DNA of 64,000 nt from an uncultured Bacteroidales bacterium (GTDB lineage Bacteria > Bacteroidota > Bacteroidia > Bacteroidales > UBA932). Location: NCBI GenBank assembly GCA_900318955.1, contig ONMJ01000004.1, positions 1-64,000 of the forward strand, in the 5' to 3' direction. The notes below the pieces were generated by a model. That model was not told the origin of the DNA, did no database searches, and saw nothing but the letters and a program-made list of their open reading frames with translations. Positions within the stretch are counted from its first letter, which is position 1, and each line of letters opens with the position of its first letter. Shown piece after piece: positions 42,216 through 51,129 of the stretch. The position numbers and the translations under genes are program-made.

Positions 42216-44070
42216 ATGCGATAACCCGCCGATTGGCTTCTGCGAGCTTCTGCTCATCCATCTTGATTACTTCCCTGTCATAGGTCATTAGACCGTTGAC
42301 CTCTATTTCCACGTCGGTTGTCTGCGTATAAACTGCAGCCGAGCATCCCTTTTTGACTTCGCCGATAAGCTCATCGGTATATGCAACATAAGTCTGAAGA
42401 ACTTCCTCTCCGTTCTTGTACTGGACATATCCCCAGTTCTTGTCAGGCTGCCAGAGATGGCCTTCGAGAGGAAGACCGATACCGCCGTATTCACCAAGAA
42501 CATTGACGAGAGTCTTCGCCCAAAGACGCATCTGAGGATTGGGATAATGGTGGCTGTCGAGGATATCACCGACTTCGTCGAAGAAGTTTCCGCCAGAAGC
42601 GGCATTGACGAGCCTCGAAGAATCTTTTTCCTTGGTAAAATCTACAACTTTGGCTGTCTCAAACTGCCCCCAGGCCTCATTGAATGGTACCCAGACCACA
42701 ATACAATTGAAGGTCCTGAGATGGTCGATAATCTCACCCCATTCTTTATAATAAATCTTCCGAACTTCTTCGGGAGCATCCCACTCAGTACCGCCGTAAG
42801 GAGCATTCTGATCCCATTTATGCTCCTTATTGTTTGTGATTGAAGGCATGTCCTGCCATACCATGATTCCAAGACGGTCGCACCAATAGTACCATGAAGA
42901 AGGCTCGACCTTGATATGCTTGCGGATCATATTGTAACCGAAATCGCGGGTCTTCTCGATATCGTATTTCATCGCATCAAGAGTCGGTGCCGTATAAAGG
43001 CCATCAGGCCACCAGCCCTGATCCAACGGTCCATACTGGAAGAGAGGCTCTCCGTTGAGAGCGAGTCGTTTGAATCCGTTCTTATCGACTTTGGTACCTA
43101 TCTCTCTAAAGGTAGTATAGCCAACTGCGCTGTCCACTTTCTTTCCATCCTTGGTAACAGTAAAACGGAGGGCATAGAGATAGGGATTTTCGGGAGTCCA
43201 TTTTTCAACATCCCCGACAGTAAGTTTGACCGAACCGTCTTTTACCACACCCTCGGCAAGAACTTTTCCGGGCTTCATCTTGAGAGGATCGAAACCAACT
43301 GCTCCACTGCAGAGCTCTACAGTAACCTCTCCCTCTCCCTCGAGCTTCGGATAGACAGTGACAGAACCGTCAGCGAGCGAAGGAATGCAGTAATAGCTAT
43401 CTAGGTAGGAAACTGAAACAGGCTCCATCCAGACACTCTGCCAGATACCGGTAACCGAAGTATACCATATGCCGTGAGGCCTTGAGACTTGTTTTCCACG
43501 AGGCTGTTTTTTGTTGTCCGTCCCATCCAAAACCTCTACGACAAGGTCATTCTTTCCTTTATGGAGATATGCCGAGACATCGACAGAGAAAGGAACATAA
43601 CCTCCGGTATGCTCGGAGACATACTCCCCGTTGACACGGATTCCGGCCGCCCAATCTACAGCATCGAAATGCAGGAGGACCGTCTTGTAATCCCAGTCTC
43701 CAGGGACCTCGAACACCGTATGATACACCAGCTTGCAGGTATCGGGAACATGCTTTCCAACACCGGAAAGAGCCGACTCGATAGCAAAAGGAACAAGAAT
43801 CTTCCCTTCGTAAGATATCTCATCAACAGAAGAAGTTGCCGGCACAATGGCATAGTCCCACATACCGTTAAGACTCTTCCACTCCTTTCTTACAAGCTGT
43901 GGTCTAGGATACTCGGGGTGGGCATTTGCCGGCGAAACCTCAGCAGCCCAGCGGGACATGATCCTGCCCTCAACCGGAGAATAATTATCAACATCCGCCT
44001 TCCCCGACCTTGTGCAGGAAAACGAAACGATTGCGGCCACAGCGGCGGCCATAAGCAGCTTTGTATTCAT
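42202..44070 (-). CDS. Glycoside hydrolase family 2 enzyme, lipoprotein
   Basis: The 622-residue protein has a lipoprotein-like signal (SFSC near residue 19). It is followed by a sugar-binding jelly roll (about 45-230), an immunoglobulin-like domain and a TIM barrel. The acid/base Glu is in VPFNEAWGQF and the nucleophile Glu in VLGEYGGIG. GH2 includes beta-galactosidases, mannosidases and glucuronidases; the specificity is not clear. It lacks the C-terminal domains of LacZ, so it is the short type. It stands alone and is convergent with the pseudouridine synthase. Confidence 0.9.
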   Translation of the reverse strand: MNTKLLMAAAVAAIVSFSCTRSGKADVDNYSPVEGRIMSRWAAEVSPANAHPEYPRPQLVRKEWKSLNGMWDYAIVPATSSVDEISYEGKILVPFAIESALSGVGKHVPDTCKLVYHTVFEVPGDWDYKTVLLHFDAVDWAAGIRVNGEYVSEHTGGYVPFSVDVSAYLHKGKNDLVVEVLDGTDNKKQPRGKQVSRPHGIWYTSVTGIWQSVWMEPVSVSYLDSYYCIPSLADGSVTVYPKLEGEGEVTVELCSGAVGFDPLKMKPGKVLAEGVVKDGSVKLTVGDVEKWTPENPYLYALRFTVTKDGKKVDSAVGYTTFREIGTKVDKNGFKRLALNGEPLFQYGPLDQGWWPDGLYTAPTLDAMKYDIEKTRDFGYNMIRKHIKVEPSSWYYWCDRLGIMVWQDMPSITNNKEHKWDQNAPYGGTEWDAPEEVRKIYYKEWGEIIDHLRTFNCIVVWVPFNEAWGQFETAKVVDFTKEKDSSRLVNAASGGNFFDEVGDILDSHHYPNPQMRLWAKTLVNVLGEYGGIGLPLEGHLWQPDKNWGYVQYKNGEEVLQTYVAYTDELIGEVKKGCSAAVYTQTTDVEIEVNGLMTYDREVIKMDEQKLAEANRRVIASMTE

Positions 44071-44125
44071 TTGTTTTAGTTATTAATTATTCGCGAATAT
44101 AATAATTTTTTACTCAAAGATTGAG

Positions 44126-44133
44126 TATATTTG
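44126..44133 (+). promoter_or_regulatory. -7 box of cstA
   Basis: TATATTTG followed by CAAAAAC, 18 bases before the cstA ATG. Confidence 0.5.
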
Positions 44134-44151
44134 CAAAAACACATAAGACTT

Positions 44152-45612
44152 ATGTATTCTTTCTTGATTAGCCTGATAGCCCTTGTACTGGGCTATATTA
44201 TTTACGGAAAATTCGTAGAAAGAGTCTTCGGACCCAAACCATCGAAGGCGACCCCGGCTATTGTAAAAGCTGACGGAGTAGACTTCATCAAGATGCCTTC
44301 ATGGAAAGTATTCATGATCCAGTTCCTCAACATCGCCGGCACCGGCCCTATCTTCGGCGCGATCATGGGAGCGAAATTCGGCCCTTCTGCGTATCTCTGG
44401 ATCGTATTCGGCTGCATCTTCGCCGGCGCTGTCCATGACTATATGGTAGGAATGCTCTCCGTGCGTAACGAAGGAGCCGGTCTCCCGGAGCTAGTCGGCA
44501 AGTACCTTGGCGAAGGGACAAAGAAAGTAATGCTGGTATTCTCAGTAATCCTCCTCCTTCTTGTCGGCACGGTATTCGTCTACTCTCCCGCTCTTATCCT
44601 TGGCGATATCGCCGGGGACGGGACCTCAGAATCGATAATGATATGGGTTTTTGTTGTCTTCGTCTATTACATCATTGCAACCCTTCTTCCGATAGACAAG
44701 ATCATAGGAAAAATATATCCCGTATTTGCATTTGCACTTATCTTCATGGCAGTTGCCCTCATGGTCTGCCTATTCATCAAATGGCCTACCATCCCCGAAA
44801 TCTGGGACGGTCTCGGACAGAGAGGTCTTACCGAAGGACAGCCGATATTCCCCTGCCTGTTCATTACAATAGCCTGCGGAGCGATTAGCGGCTTCCACGG
44901 CACCCAGAGTCCTCTTATGGCAAGGTGCATGGGAAATGAAAAAGAGGGAAGGGCAATCTTTTACGGGTCCATGATCACAGAGGGCATTGTCGCTCTTGTA
45001 TGGGCTGCGGTGTCCTCCTATTTCTTCTTCGACGGCGGTGCAGCAGAGGTCGGTTCCTCAATGAGCGCTGCTGCTCCTACAGTTGTCACTGCGGTATCGG
45101 AAAAATGGCTCGGAATCTTTGGCGGCATCCTTGCTATTCTCGGAGTCGTTGCAGCGCCTATCACCAGCGGCGATACTGCTTTCAGAAGCACCCGCCTTAT
45201 CATAGCCGACTTCCTCAAGAAAGAGCAGAAGAGCATCAAATCGAGACTTCTCATCGCTATTCCCCTATTTCTTGTTGCAACCCTCCTGCTATGGTTCAAT
45301 GTATCCAACGAAGACGGATTCAACGTCATCTGGAGATATTTCGGATGGGCCAACCAGACTTTGGCGGTATTCGCTCTCTGGATGGCAACCGTCTATCTGG
45401 TACGGGAGAAAGGCGGCCTCTATTATTTGATCACATTCATCCCTGCCGTGTTCATGACAGCTGTAGTAACTACTTTCATTTGCATATCCAAGATTGGCTT
45501 TAACATGCCCAACACATGGAACATCCCTATCGCGGTCGTCGTAGTCGCGATTTCGATTGTTCTATTCTATATTTGGAAGGCGAAGAAAGCCGCTACTTCT
45601 TCTGAGAATTGA
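44152..45612 (+). CDS. cstA: Carbon starvation protein CstA
   Basis: CstA is an inner membrane transporter associated with peptide or pyruvate uptake under carbon limitation. The 486-residue protein has about 13 hydrophobic segments and the CstA patterns GTGPIFGAIMGA, GFHGTQSPLMARCM and ITSGDTAFRSTRLI. It is shorter than the 700-residue E. coli CstA, as usual in Bacteroidetes. The ATG at 44152 starts a hydrophobic N terminus, while the upstream extension lies in the promoter. Its 3' end overlaps the convergent TPR gene by 20 bases. Confidence 0.93.
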   Translation: MYSFLISLIALVLGYIIYGKFVERVFGPKPSKATPAIVKADGVDFIKMPSWKVFMIQFLNIAGTGPIFGAIMGAKFGPSAYLWIVFGCIFAGAVHDYMVGMLSVRNEGAGLPELVGKYLGEGTKKVMLVFSVILLLLVGTVFVYSPALILGDIAGDGTSESIMIWVFVVFVYYIIATLLPIDKIIGKIYPVFAFALIFMAVALMVCLFIKWPTIPEIWDGLGQRGLTEGQPIFPCLFITIACGAISGFHGTQSPLMARCMGNEKEGRAIFYGSMITEGIVALVWAAVSSYFFFDGGAAEVGSSMSAAAPTVVTAVSEKWLGIFGGILAILGVVAAPITSGDTAFRSTRLIIADFLKKEQKSIKSRLLIAIPLFLVATLLLWFNVSNEDGFNVIWRYFGWANQTLAVFALWMATVYLVREKGGLYYLITFIPAVFMTAVVTTFICISKIGFNMPNTWNIPIAVVVVAISIVLFYIWKAKKAATSSEN

Positions 45613-46525
45613 GAACGGTGAGTCGTCCCTCTGCAGAGAGACGGTCGCTTTCCGCCCGAGCGTAGCGAACCATCATTTCAAGATACTTCTTTTCAAGCTT
45701 GACATTCTTGTCCTTACGTGCAAGGACAACGCAGTTCCGGATGGCAGTAATGTCATCCGGATGCTTTTTCAGCACCTTGTTGTAATACTTCAACGCCTTT
45801 TTCGAATCTTTCTGGAAAACAAGGTAATAGGACCCCATATTGTCAAGATACAGGGGCTGATTGGGATTGAAAGAAAGCATCTTCTCCGAAAGATCGCGGA
45901 AAGCTTCCGCAGATTGGGCGCTCCCGATACGGAAAAAGCTATAGCAATAATCCTGGATCAGTGAGCAGAAAGCCTCATTATCCACGGGATTGATTCCGGG
46001 ATACTCCCACGTAGGCTTTGAAGAATAATTATAGTCAATAATCGCCTTCAGATCCTGCATCGCCATATCGGGGCTTTCTTTCTCATAGCCAATATATGAA
46101 GATACCTTGGCAAGACGGTAGTCAAGACGCTTGGGCCTAAGCGAAATAGCCTTGTCGAGAGACTTGACTGCAAGAGTAAAGAGGGAGTCGTTATACTCCA
46201 GATCTTCGAAGAAATTCTGGGCAACCCCGGTTGAGTCTTTCATAGGAAGAATAGGATCGTTGCCAAGATACTTATCCTGACTCAGCTTTATAACCTTCGA
46301 GCTTGTGCACTTGCTGATATAATATGAATACTTGGCTTCCAGCATATTGCAGTCATCCGGAAATGCCGCCTCCCACTTATTGATGAGGGTCTCAATACCG
46401 ACTCCGCCGGGACCGAGACGACCAGACAGGAGTTCATATCTTTTCTGGAATTCTTCCTGCGTTGTCTGCGCCGCAAGAGTTATTGAAAGTAAGAGCGCCG
46501 AGAGGGCGAAGGCTATTCTTTTCAT
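45593..46525 (-). CDS. Exported tetratricopeptide-repeat protein
   Basis: The 310-residue protein has a signal peptide (about 1-19) and helical repeats in the C-terminal half that read as tetratricopeptide units (for example a run beginning NMGSYYLVFQKDSKKALKYYNKVL near 230). Such proteins serve as scaffolds; no partner is indicated. It overlaps the stop of the upstream methyltransferase gene by 4 bases, so both are probably on one transcript, and its 3' end overlaps cstA. Confidence 0.8.
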   Translation of the reverse strand: MKRIAFALSALLLSITLAAQTTQEEFQKRYELLSGRLGPGGVGIETLINKWEAAFPDDCNMLEAKYSYYISKCTSSKVIKLSQDKYLGNDPILPMKDSTGVAQNFFEDLEYNDSLFTLAVKSLDKAISLRPKRLDYRLAKVSSYIGYEKESPDMAMQDLKAIIDYNYSSKPTWEYPGINPVDNEAFCSLIQDYCYSFFRIGSAQSAEAFRDLSEKMLSFNPNQPLYLDNMGSYYLVFQKDSKKALKYYNKVLKKHPDDITAIRNCVVLARKDKNVKLEKKYLEMMVRYARAESDRLSAEGRLTVLNSQKK

Positions 46526-47667
46526 TTTACGTTCATTCTTATTCTGCTTTCCTTAGGATAGAGGTTATTGCATCGGGACCCGATGTTCTTGGCCTCTCCG
46601 AGGACCTGGCCTTTATAACATACATAAATCATTCCTGAGGGTGCGGGAGGGAGCCTGAGAGCATCTCCGTGGAGATAATCCAGAGCCTGATGGAGATCCA
46701 CCTCTACCCTTGGATAGTCTTTCAAGGGAACGGCGGGGATTTCAACGGAGGAGAGTACATTCCCAAGAACGGTCGGAGAGTATTCTCCTCTTTTTCTCAG
46801 CGCTGCCGCATACTGGCCTTCTCCAGGTACGAATCCTGGCAGAAGAGAGTACCCGCATTCGGTCTTAACGACTCCCTCAACACCTCCAAAATCAATTATT
46901 TCCGCACCTAACTCCTTCGCTATCCAAAGAACATTACCGTCATTCTCTTCCTTATTGAATGTACATGTGGAATATATCATGACACCCCCGTCTTTTAGAG
47001 ATGGCCAGATATCCGAAATGATTCTCCGCTGTCTAGCAGCACAGAAGGCGACAGTCTCTTCGGACCAATCTTCGACAGCCTTCTCATCCTTACGGAACAT
47101 ACCCTCTCCGGAGCAAGGGACATCTGCAACAATGATGTCATAGGCGCCTCTTTCCCTGAAGGCAGACGGATCTATGGATGTAACCCCGACTCGGGGATCT
47201 CCCCATACGCGGACATTGCTCCGAAGTACTCCGAATCGCTTTTTCATTACCTCATTGGCAACGAGGGAAAAATCATCTCCTGACTTTTCACGAAGGGAGG
47301 CGGCAAGATCTGTAGTTTTCCCGCCAGGAGCTGCGCAGAGATCGAGAACATTCAGATGAGGGGAGTCAATCAAATCAAGGGCTTTCCTGAACATCCAACC
47401 GACGAACATGGCGGATGAATCCTGGACATAGTAGCACCCTGCATGAAAAAGCGGATCGAGAGTAAAAACCGGCCTCTGAGGGAGAATGAATCCATAAGGA
47501 CTCCAAGAAACCCTGGTCCCGTCTTCAAAAGGACATTCACGGATCTTGGAAGGATTCAGCCTTATGGATACAGACGGAGAAAGGGAAAGGGCTTCGAGCA
47601 CGACTCCGGCTCTCTCCTTTCCTACTGCATCTTCAAGAAGTCTTATGAATCCCTCTGAAGGCATCAC
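46522..47667 (-). CDS. rRNA (cytosine-5-)-methyltransferase, RsmB/RsmF family
   Basis: This SAM-dependent enzyme forms m5C in rRNA. The 381-residue protein has the SAM-binding LDLCAAPGGKTTDLAA, the DVPCSGEGMFRKDE motif with one catalytic Cys, and STCTFNKEEND with the nucleophile Cys. A C-terminal PUA-like segment (about 290-375) matches RsmF-type proteins. It overlaps the START-like gene upstream by 4 bases and the TPR gene downstream. Confidence 0.93.
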   Translation of the reverse strand: MMPSEGFIRLLEDAVGKERAGVVLEALSLSPSVSIRLNPSKIRECPFEDGTRVSWSPYGFILPQRPVFTLDPLFHAGCYYVQDSSAMFVGWMFRKALDLIDSPHLNVLDLCAAPGGKTTDLAASLREKSGDDFSLVANEVMKKRFGVLRSNVRVWGDPRVGVTSIDPSAFRERGAYDIIVADVPCSGEGMFRKDEKAVEDWSEETVAFCAARQRRIISDIWPSLKDGGVMIYSTCTFNKEENDGNVLWIAKELGAEIIDFGGVEGVVKTECGYSLLPGFVPGEGQYAAALRKRGEYSPTVLGNVLSSVEIPAVPLKDYPRVEVDLHQALDYLHGDALRLPPAPSGMIYVCYKGQVLGEAKNIGSRCNNLYPKESRIRMNVK

Positions 47668-48110
47668 ATTCCGTACTGGGAAGGATCGAATCCTTCCGGC
47701 ATCTTGCCGTTGGAAACATCCACAAGACCGTCTACGATCTTGTCAAGAACATCCTTGAGCTTTCCTCCAAGCATCATCTTAAGCATGAAGTTGAGCTCAG
47801 CTTCCAGTTTGATATGGAAATCAGTCTTTGCAGGATCGTATGAGACCGGGTCAAAATAAAGTACGATATGGAAGGCAAACGGGGCGCCATAATCCACGAA
47901 TTCTATACTCGAATAGGGATTCCTCGCATGGATCTTGACCCCGATGGACATGCCGTTATAATTTGCAGTAAGGGTATCATAGTCTGCCGTCACCATGCTC
48001 TTCTTATCCTCTGGAAGCATATTGACAAAATTCCTCAGATCGGTGAAGGTCATGAAAAGCTCGAATGGTTGACGGGAAACGATGCCGTGTTTGCTTTCAA
48101 TTTCAGTCAT
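47664..48110 (-). CDS. SRPBCC/START-like domain protein
   Basis: The 148-residue protein begins MTEIESKHG and continues with SRQPFELFMTFTDLRNFVNMLP, the usual start of the helix-grip fold. The C terminus is Met/Lys/Asp-rich helix. Homologues are common in Bacteroidetes without a defined ligand. An ATG 6 bases earlier (48116) is an alternative start. The promoter faces that of the NUDIX gene. Confidence 0.78.
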   Translation of the reverse strand: MTEIESKHGIVSRQPFELFMTFTDLRNFVNMLPEDKKSMVTADYDTLTANYNGMSIGVKIHARNPYSSIEFVDYGAPFAFHIVLYFDPVSYDPAKTDFHIKLEAELNFMLKMMLGGKLKDVLDKIVDGLVDVSNGKMPEGFDPSQYGM

Positions 48111-48117
48111 AATCAAT

Positions 48118-48125
48118 TATCTTTG
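48118..48125 (+). promoter_or_regulatory. -7 box of the NUDIX gene
   Basis: TATCTTTG followed by CAG, 24 bases before the NUDIX ATG. A TTTG at 48090-48093 is 24 bases upstream, longer than the consensus spacing. Confidence 0.5.
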
Positions 48126-48132
48126 CAGACTA

Positions 48133-48140
48133 CAAATATA
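48133..48140 (-). promoter_or_regulatory. -7 box of the START-like gene
   Basis: CAAATATA on the plus strand is TATATTTG on the minus strand. It faces the NUDIX box across 7 bases. Confidence 0.5.
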
Positions 48141-48149
48141 CACAAAAAT

Positions 48150-48761
48150 ATGCACAAGATATACTTCGAGAAAAGATGTATAATCATATGCTCCCCTGAC
48201 GACGAGGCGCTTTCCGATCCGAATTCCGTGGAGTTTCATCCTGGTGACAGGCTCGATATAGGAAGACTCGCAGCCCTTTTTGAAGTCCAGGACACACTCT
48301 CAAGAATTTATATTCCCTCGGACAACATAGAGAAAACATACAGGCGATTCTGCTCCGAATTCAAAGAGGTCAATGCTGCAGGCGGACTGGTATCCAACCG
48401 AAGGGGAGACTTCCTGTTAATCTCCAGATATGGCCTCTGGGACCTCCCCAAGGGCCATCAGGAAGCCGGTGAGGACATAGAGACAACAGCCCTGAGGGAA
48501 GTTCAGGAGGAAACCGGAGTCGACCAGTTGGAGCTCAGGCGGCTGATCTGCATCACCGACCACTGTTACCTGAGAAACGGGATATGGCATCTCAAGCATA
48601 CCTGGTGGTACGACATGCTATATACCGACCCCACCAACCTGACTCCACAAAGGGAGGAGGACATCTCGAAAGCGGCATGGGTGGCAAAGTCAAGTCTCCC
48701 TCCTTTCCTCAAAAACACATATCCCTCTATCCTTGAAGTATTCAAAGAAGCCAGAATCTGA
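48150..48761 (+). CDS. NUDIX hydrolase
   Basis: The 203-residue protein has a complete Nudix box (GHQEAGEDIETTALREVQEETG, read as GX5EX7REUXEEXGU) at about residues 108-130, preceded by an N-terminal alpha/beta segment of about 80 residues that may be a separate domain. The substrate, some nucleoside diphosphate linked to another group, is unknown. The ATG at 48150 is chosen because the longer frame overlaps the divergent gene. Confidence 0.9.
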   Translation: MHKIYFEKRCIIICSPDDEALSDPNSVEFHPGDRLDIGRLAALFEVQDTLSRIYIPSDNIEKTYRRFCSEFKEVNAAGGLVSNRRGDFLLISRYGLWDLPKGHQEAGEDIETTALREVQEETGVDQLELRRLICITDHCYLRNGIWHLKHTWWYDMLYTDPTNLTPQREEDISKAAWVAKSSLPPFLKNTYPSILEVFKEARI

Positions 48762-48815
48762 AACTTTTTTCAAAAAAAGTCCGTATTAGATTAGTATCAT
48801 TATAAATAAGAAGGC

Positions 48816-49865
48816 ATGAAACTTTCACAATTCCATTTCGACCTGCCAAAGGAGCTCATCGCTTCGGAGCCTCCAAGATGGAGGGACGAATGCAGGATGA
48901 TGGTCCTCCATAAAGACACCGGAGAAATAGAGCACAAGCAGTTCAAGGACATTGTAAATTATTTCGGGAAGGGCGACATGTTCGTCCTTAACGACACAAA
49001 AGTATTTCCGGCAAGACTATACGGCAAAAAAGAAAAGACCGGCGCTGACATCATAGTCTTCCTCCTTCGCGAGCTTAACCGCGAGCAGAGGCTTTGGGAT
49101 GTCATTGTGGAACCGGCAAGAAAGATTCGTATCGGCAATAAACTCTATTTCGGAGAGGACGAGAGCCTCGTAGCCGAGGTCATTGACAATACCACATCCC
49201 GCGGAAGGACCCTCAGATTCCTTTATGACGGACCATATGAGGAATTCAAACAGGCACTCTTCTCCCTCGGAGAAACTCCTGTCCCCCAGTGGGTTAAGGA
49301 AAAGGTTGACGAATCAGACGCGGAGAATTTCCAGACTATCTTCGCAAAGAACGAGGGCGCTGTTTCCGCTCCCGCCGCCGGACTGCATTTCAGCCGTGAA
49401 CTTTTCAACAGGATGATTCTTGCAGACATTGAAAAGACCTTTGTCACCATTCACATGGGCATAGGCCACTTCCGGAGAGTCGATGTCGAAGACCTTTCAA
49501 AGCACAGGATGGACTCCGAGAGGATAATCATCCCCCAGTCGGCGGCCGACGATATCAACCGCGCCCATGCAAATGGCCACAAGGTGCTTGCCGTTGGCGT
49601 TACTGTCATGAGGGGCCTCGAAACATATGTCACTACAAACCGCGAGGTCAACGCTTTCGATGGATGGACCAATAAGTTCATCTTCCCTCCCTATCAGTAT
49701 TTAATTCCGGACGCTGCAGTGTCAAACTTCCACTTGCCGGAGTCGACCATGCTGATGGCAGTCGCTGCCTTCGGAGGATACAAGAACGTAATGGAAGCGT
49801 ACAGAGTGGCAATTAAAGAGGGATACAAGTTCGGCCCTTACGGAGACGCTCTCCTTATGTTATAA
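48816..49865 (+). CDS. queA: S-adenosylmethionine:tRNA ribosyltransferase-isomerase
   Basis: QueA moves the ribose of SAM to preQ1 in tRNA, the penultimate step of queuosine synthesis. The 349-residue protein shows FDLPKELIASEPP at the N terminus, then GAVSAPAAGLHF and HMGIGHFRRV in the centre and YLIPDAAVSNFHLPESTMLM near the end, all family signatures. AGAAGGC just upstream may act as a ribosome binding site. A pair of alternative hairpins follows the gene. Confidence 0.96.
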   Translation: MKLSQFHFDLPKELIASEPPRWRDECRMMVLHKDTGEIEHKQFKDIVNYFGKGDMFVLNDTKVFPARLYGKKEKTGADIIVFLLRELNREQRLWDVIVEPARKIRIGNKLYFGEDESLVAEVIDNTTSRGRTLRFLYDGPYEEFKQALFSLGETPVPQWVKEKVDESDAENFQTIFAKNEGAVSAPAAGLHFSRELFNRMILADIEKTFVTIHMGIGHFRRVDVEDLSKHRMDSERIIIPQSAADDINRAHANGHKVLAVGVTVMRGLETYVTTNREVNAFDGWTNKFIFPPYQYLIPDAAVSNFHLPESTMLMAVAAFGGYKNVMEAYRVAIKEGYKFGPYGDALLML

Positions 49866-49906
49866 AACAACACTTGCGACAAGCGTTTTACCGCTTGTAA
49901 AACAAC
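49864..49906 (+). other. Overlapping alternative hairpins between queA and dprA
   Basis: ACAAGCG (49879-49885) and CGCTTGT (49892-49898) can pair. So can GTTTTAC (49885-49891) with GTAAAAC (49897-49903), using overlapping bases. The direct repeat AAAACAAC stands at 49864-49871 and 49899-49906. There is no T-run after either stem. Confidence 0.5.
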
Positions 49907-49949
49907 AGTTCGAATCCATATTCCTTCCATATTTGCAGAAATTGCAGAT

Positions 49950-51119
49950 ATGGAAGGTTTGTTTTACGAAAGGGCCGCATTGGCGGCGCTGGGAAGAATT
50001 TTCGGATATGTTCCTACTGTCGGTCTTTCTCTTTATGAGCACGTTGGATCCGCAAGGGACATTTTTTCTTTAGGCCCCAAAGAATTATCTTCTCTTCTTG
50101 GGCATTACTCGCCCTACTCGGCATCTATAAACATGGAGACCCTTGAGAAAGAAATCGAAGAGCTGGAATGGCTCTCGGACAACGGGGGCCGGTTTGTTTC
50201 TCTTGCAGACAAAGATTATCCCGATCTGCTCCGGGAGTGCCCCGACAGGCCCCTCGGAATCTATTTCAGAAGCGCCTCATCCCCGACAGAGGTGTTTGGA
50301 CTAAGGTCCTCGATAGCCATTGTAGGGACCAGAAATCTTACTCCCTGCGGTAAGCTTTGGTGCGAAAGGATAGTGCGTTCTCTTTCGGAAAGCGAATCTT
50401 CCCCTGTGATTGTCAGCGGGCTTGCGTTCGGAGCAGATTCTGTCGCCCACCGTACAGCTCTGGAATGCGGTCTCCCGACAGTCGGGGTAATGGCAACAGG
50501 TATCGACAATGTCTATCCGTGGCAGCATAGGGAGCTTGCAGAGAGGATGGTCGAAACCCCGGGATGCGCCCTCGTTACAGACTATCCCCCGAAGACTTCC
50601 CCTGTAGCGCTGAATTTCATAAGAAGAAACAGAATCATCGCCGGTCTTTCATCTTCGACTATTGTCATTGAATCTGCCGAAAAAGGCGGCAGCCTTATTA
50701 CAGCAAGGTACGCAAATGACTATTCAAGAGATGTTTACGCCTTGCCAGGAAGGGTTGACGACAGAAAATCAGCCGGATGCAACTCCCTTATCCGAAAACA
50801 GATGGCCGAGATTATCGACAGCCTTGAAGATTTCCCTGAAAGGCTGGGGCTTTCAAAGACGTCCAAGAAAGCACGGGAGGATGTTCTTCAAAACGCAGAG
50901 AAGTTTTACCGCGGAAGCCTACCTTCAGATAAAGTAGGGGCAATTCTCGAAATTCTGGAAGAGGTGAAAAGATCACCCGGTATCGACTATGACGGACTTT
51001 CATCTGCTCTGAGCCTGCCTTTCGGTGTTGTCGCCGAATGTGCCGGACTTTTAGAAAATGACGGATTCATTTCGACCGATCTTATTAAAAGATGCACCAT
51101 TAACGGCAAAATTGTGTAA
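49950..51119 (+). CDS. dprA: DNA-processing protein DprA (Smf)
   Basis: DprA loads RecA on incoming single-stranded DNA during natural transformation. The 389-residue protein has an N-terminal helical domain, a Rossmann domain with AIVGTRNLTPCG, IVSGLAFGADSVAHR and the ligand loop SAEKGGSLITARYA, then a C-terminal winged helix (about 320-385). With the ComEA-like gene at 1.1 kb it hints at DNA uptake, although dprA is widespread in non-competent bacteria too. Its stop codon forms part of the tatD -7 box. Confidence 0.95.
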   Translation: MEGLFYERAALAALGRIFGYVPTVGLSLYEHVGSARDIFSLGPKELSSLLGHYSPYSASINMETLEKEIEELEWLSDNGGRFVSLADKDYPDLLRECPDRPLGIYFRSASSPTEVFGLRSSIAIVGTRNLTPCGKLWCERIVRSLSESESSPVIVSGLAFGADSVAHRTALECGLPTVGVMATGIDNVYPWQHRELAERMVETPGCALVTDYPPKTSPVALNFIRRNRIIAGLSSSTIVIESAEKGGSLITARYANDYSRDVYALPGRVDDRKSAGCNSLIRKQMAEIIDSLEDFPERLGLSKTSKKAREDVLQNAEKFYRGSLPSDKVGAILEILEEVKRSPGIDYDGLSSALSLPFGVVAECAGLLENDGFISTDLIKRCTINGKIV

Positions 51120-51124
51120 TTTTG
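51117..51124 (+). promoter_or_regulatory. -7 box of tatD overlapping the dprA stop
   Basis: TAATTTTG: its first three bases are the dprA TAA. The tatD ATG is 5 bases downstream of the box. Confidence 0.55.
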
Positions 51125-51129
51125 CATCG

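Noticed and set aside
47868-48149. N-terminal extension of the NUDIX protein
   Set aside because: It is antisense to the START-like gene and both promoters lie inside it.
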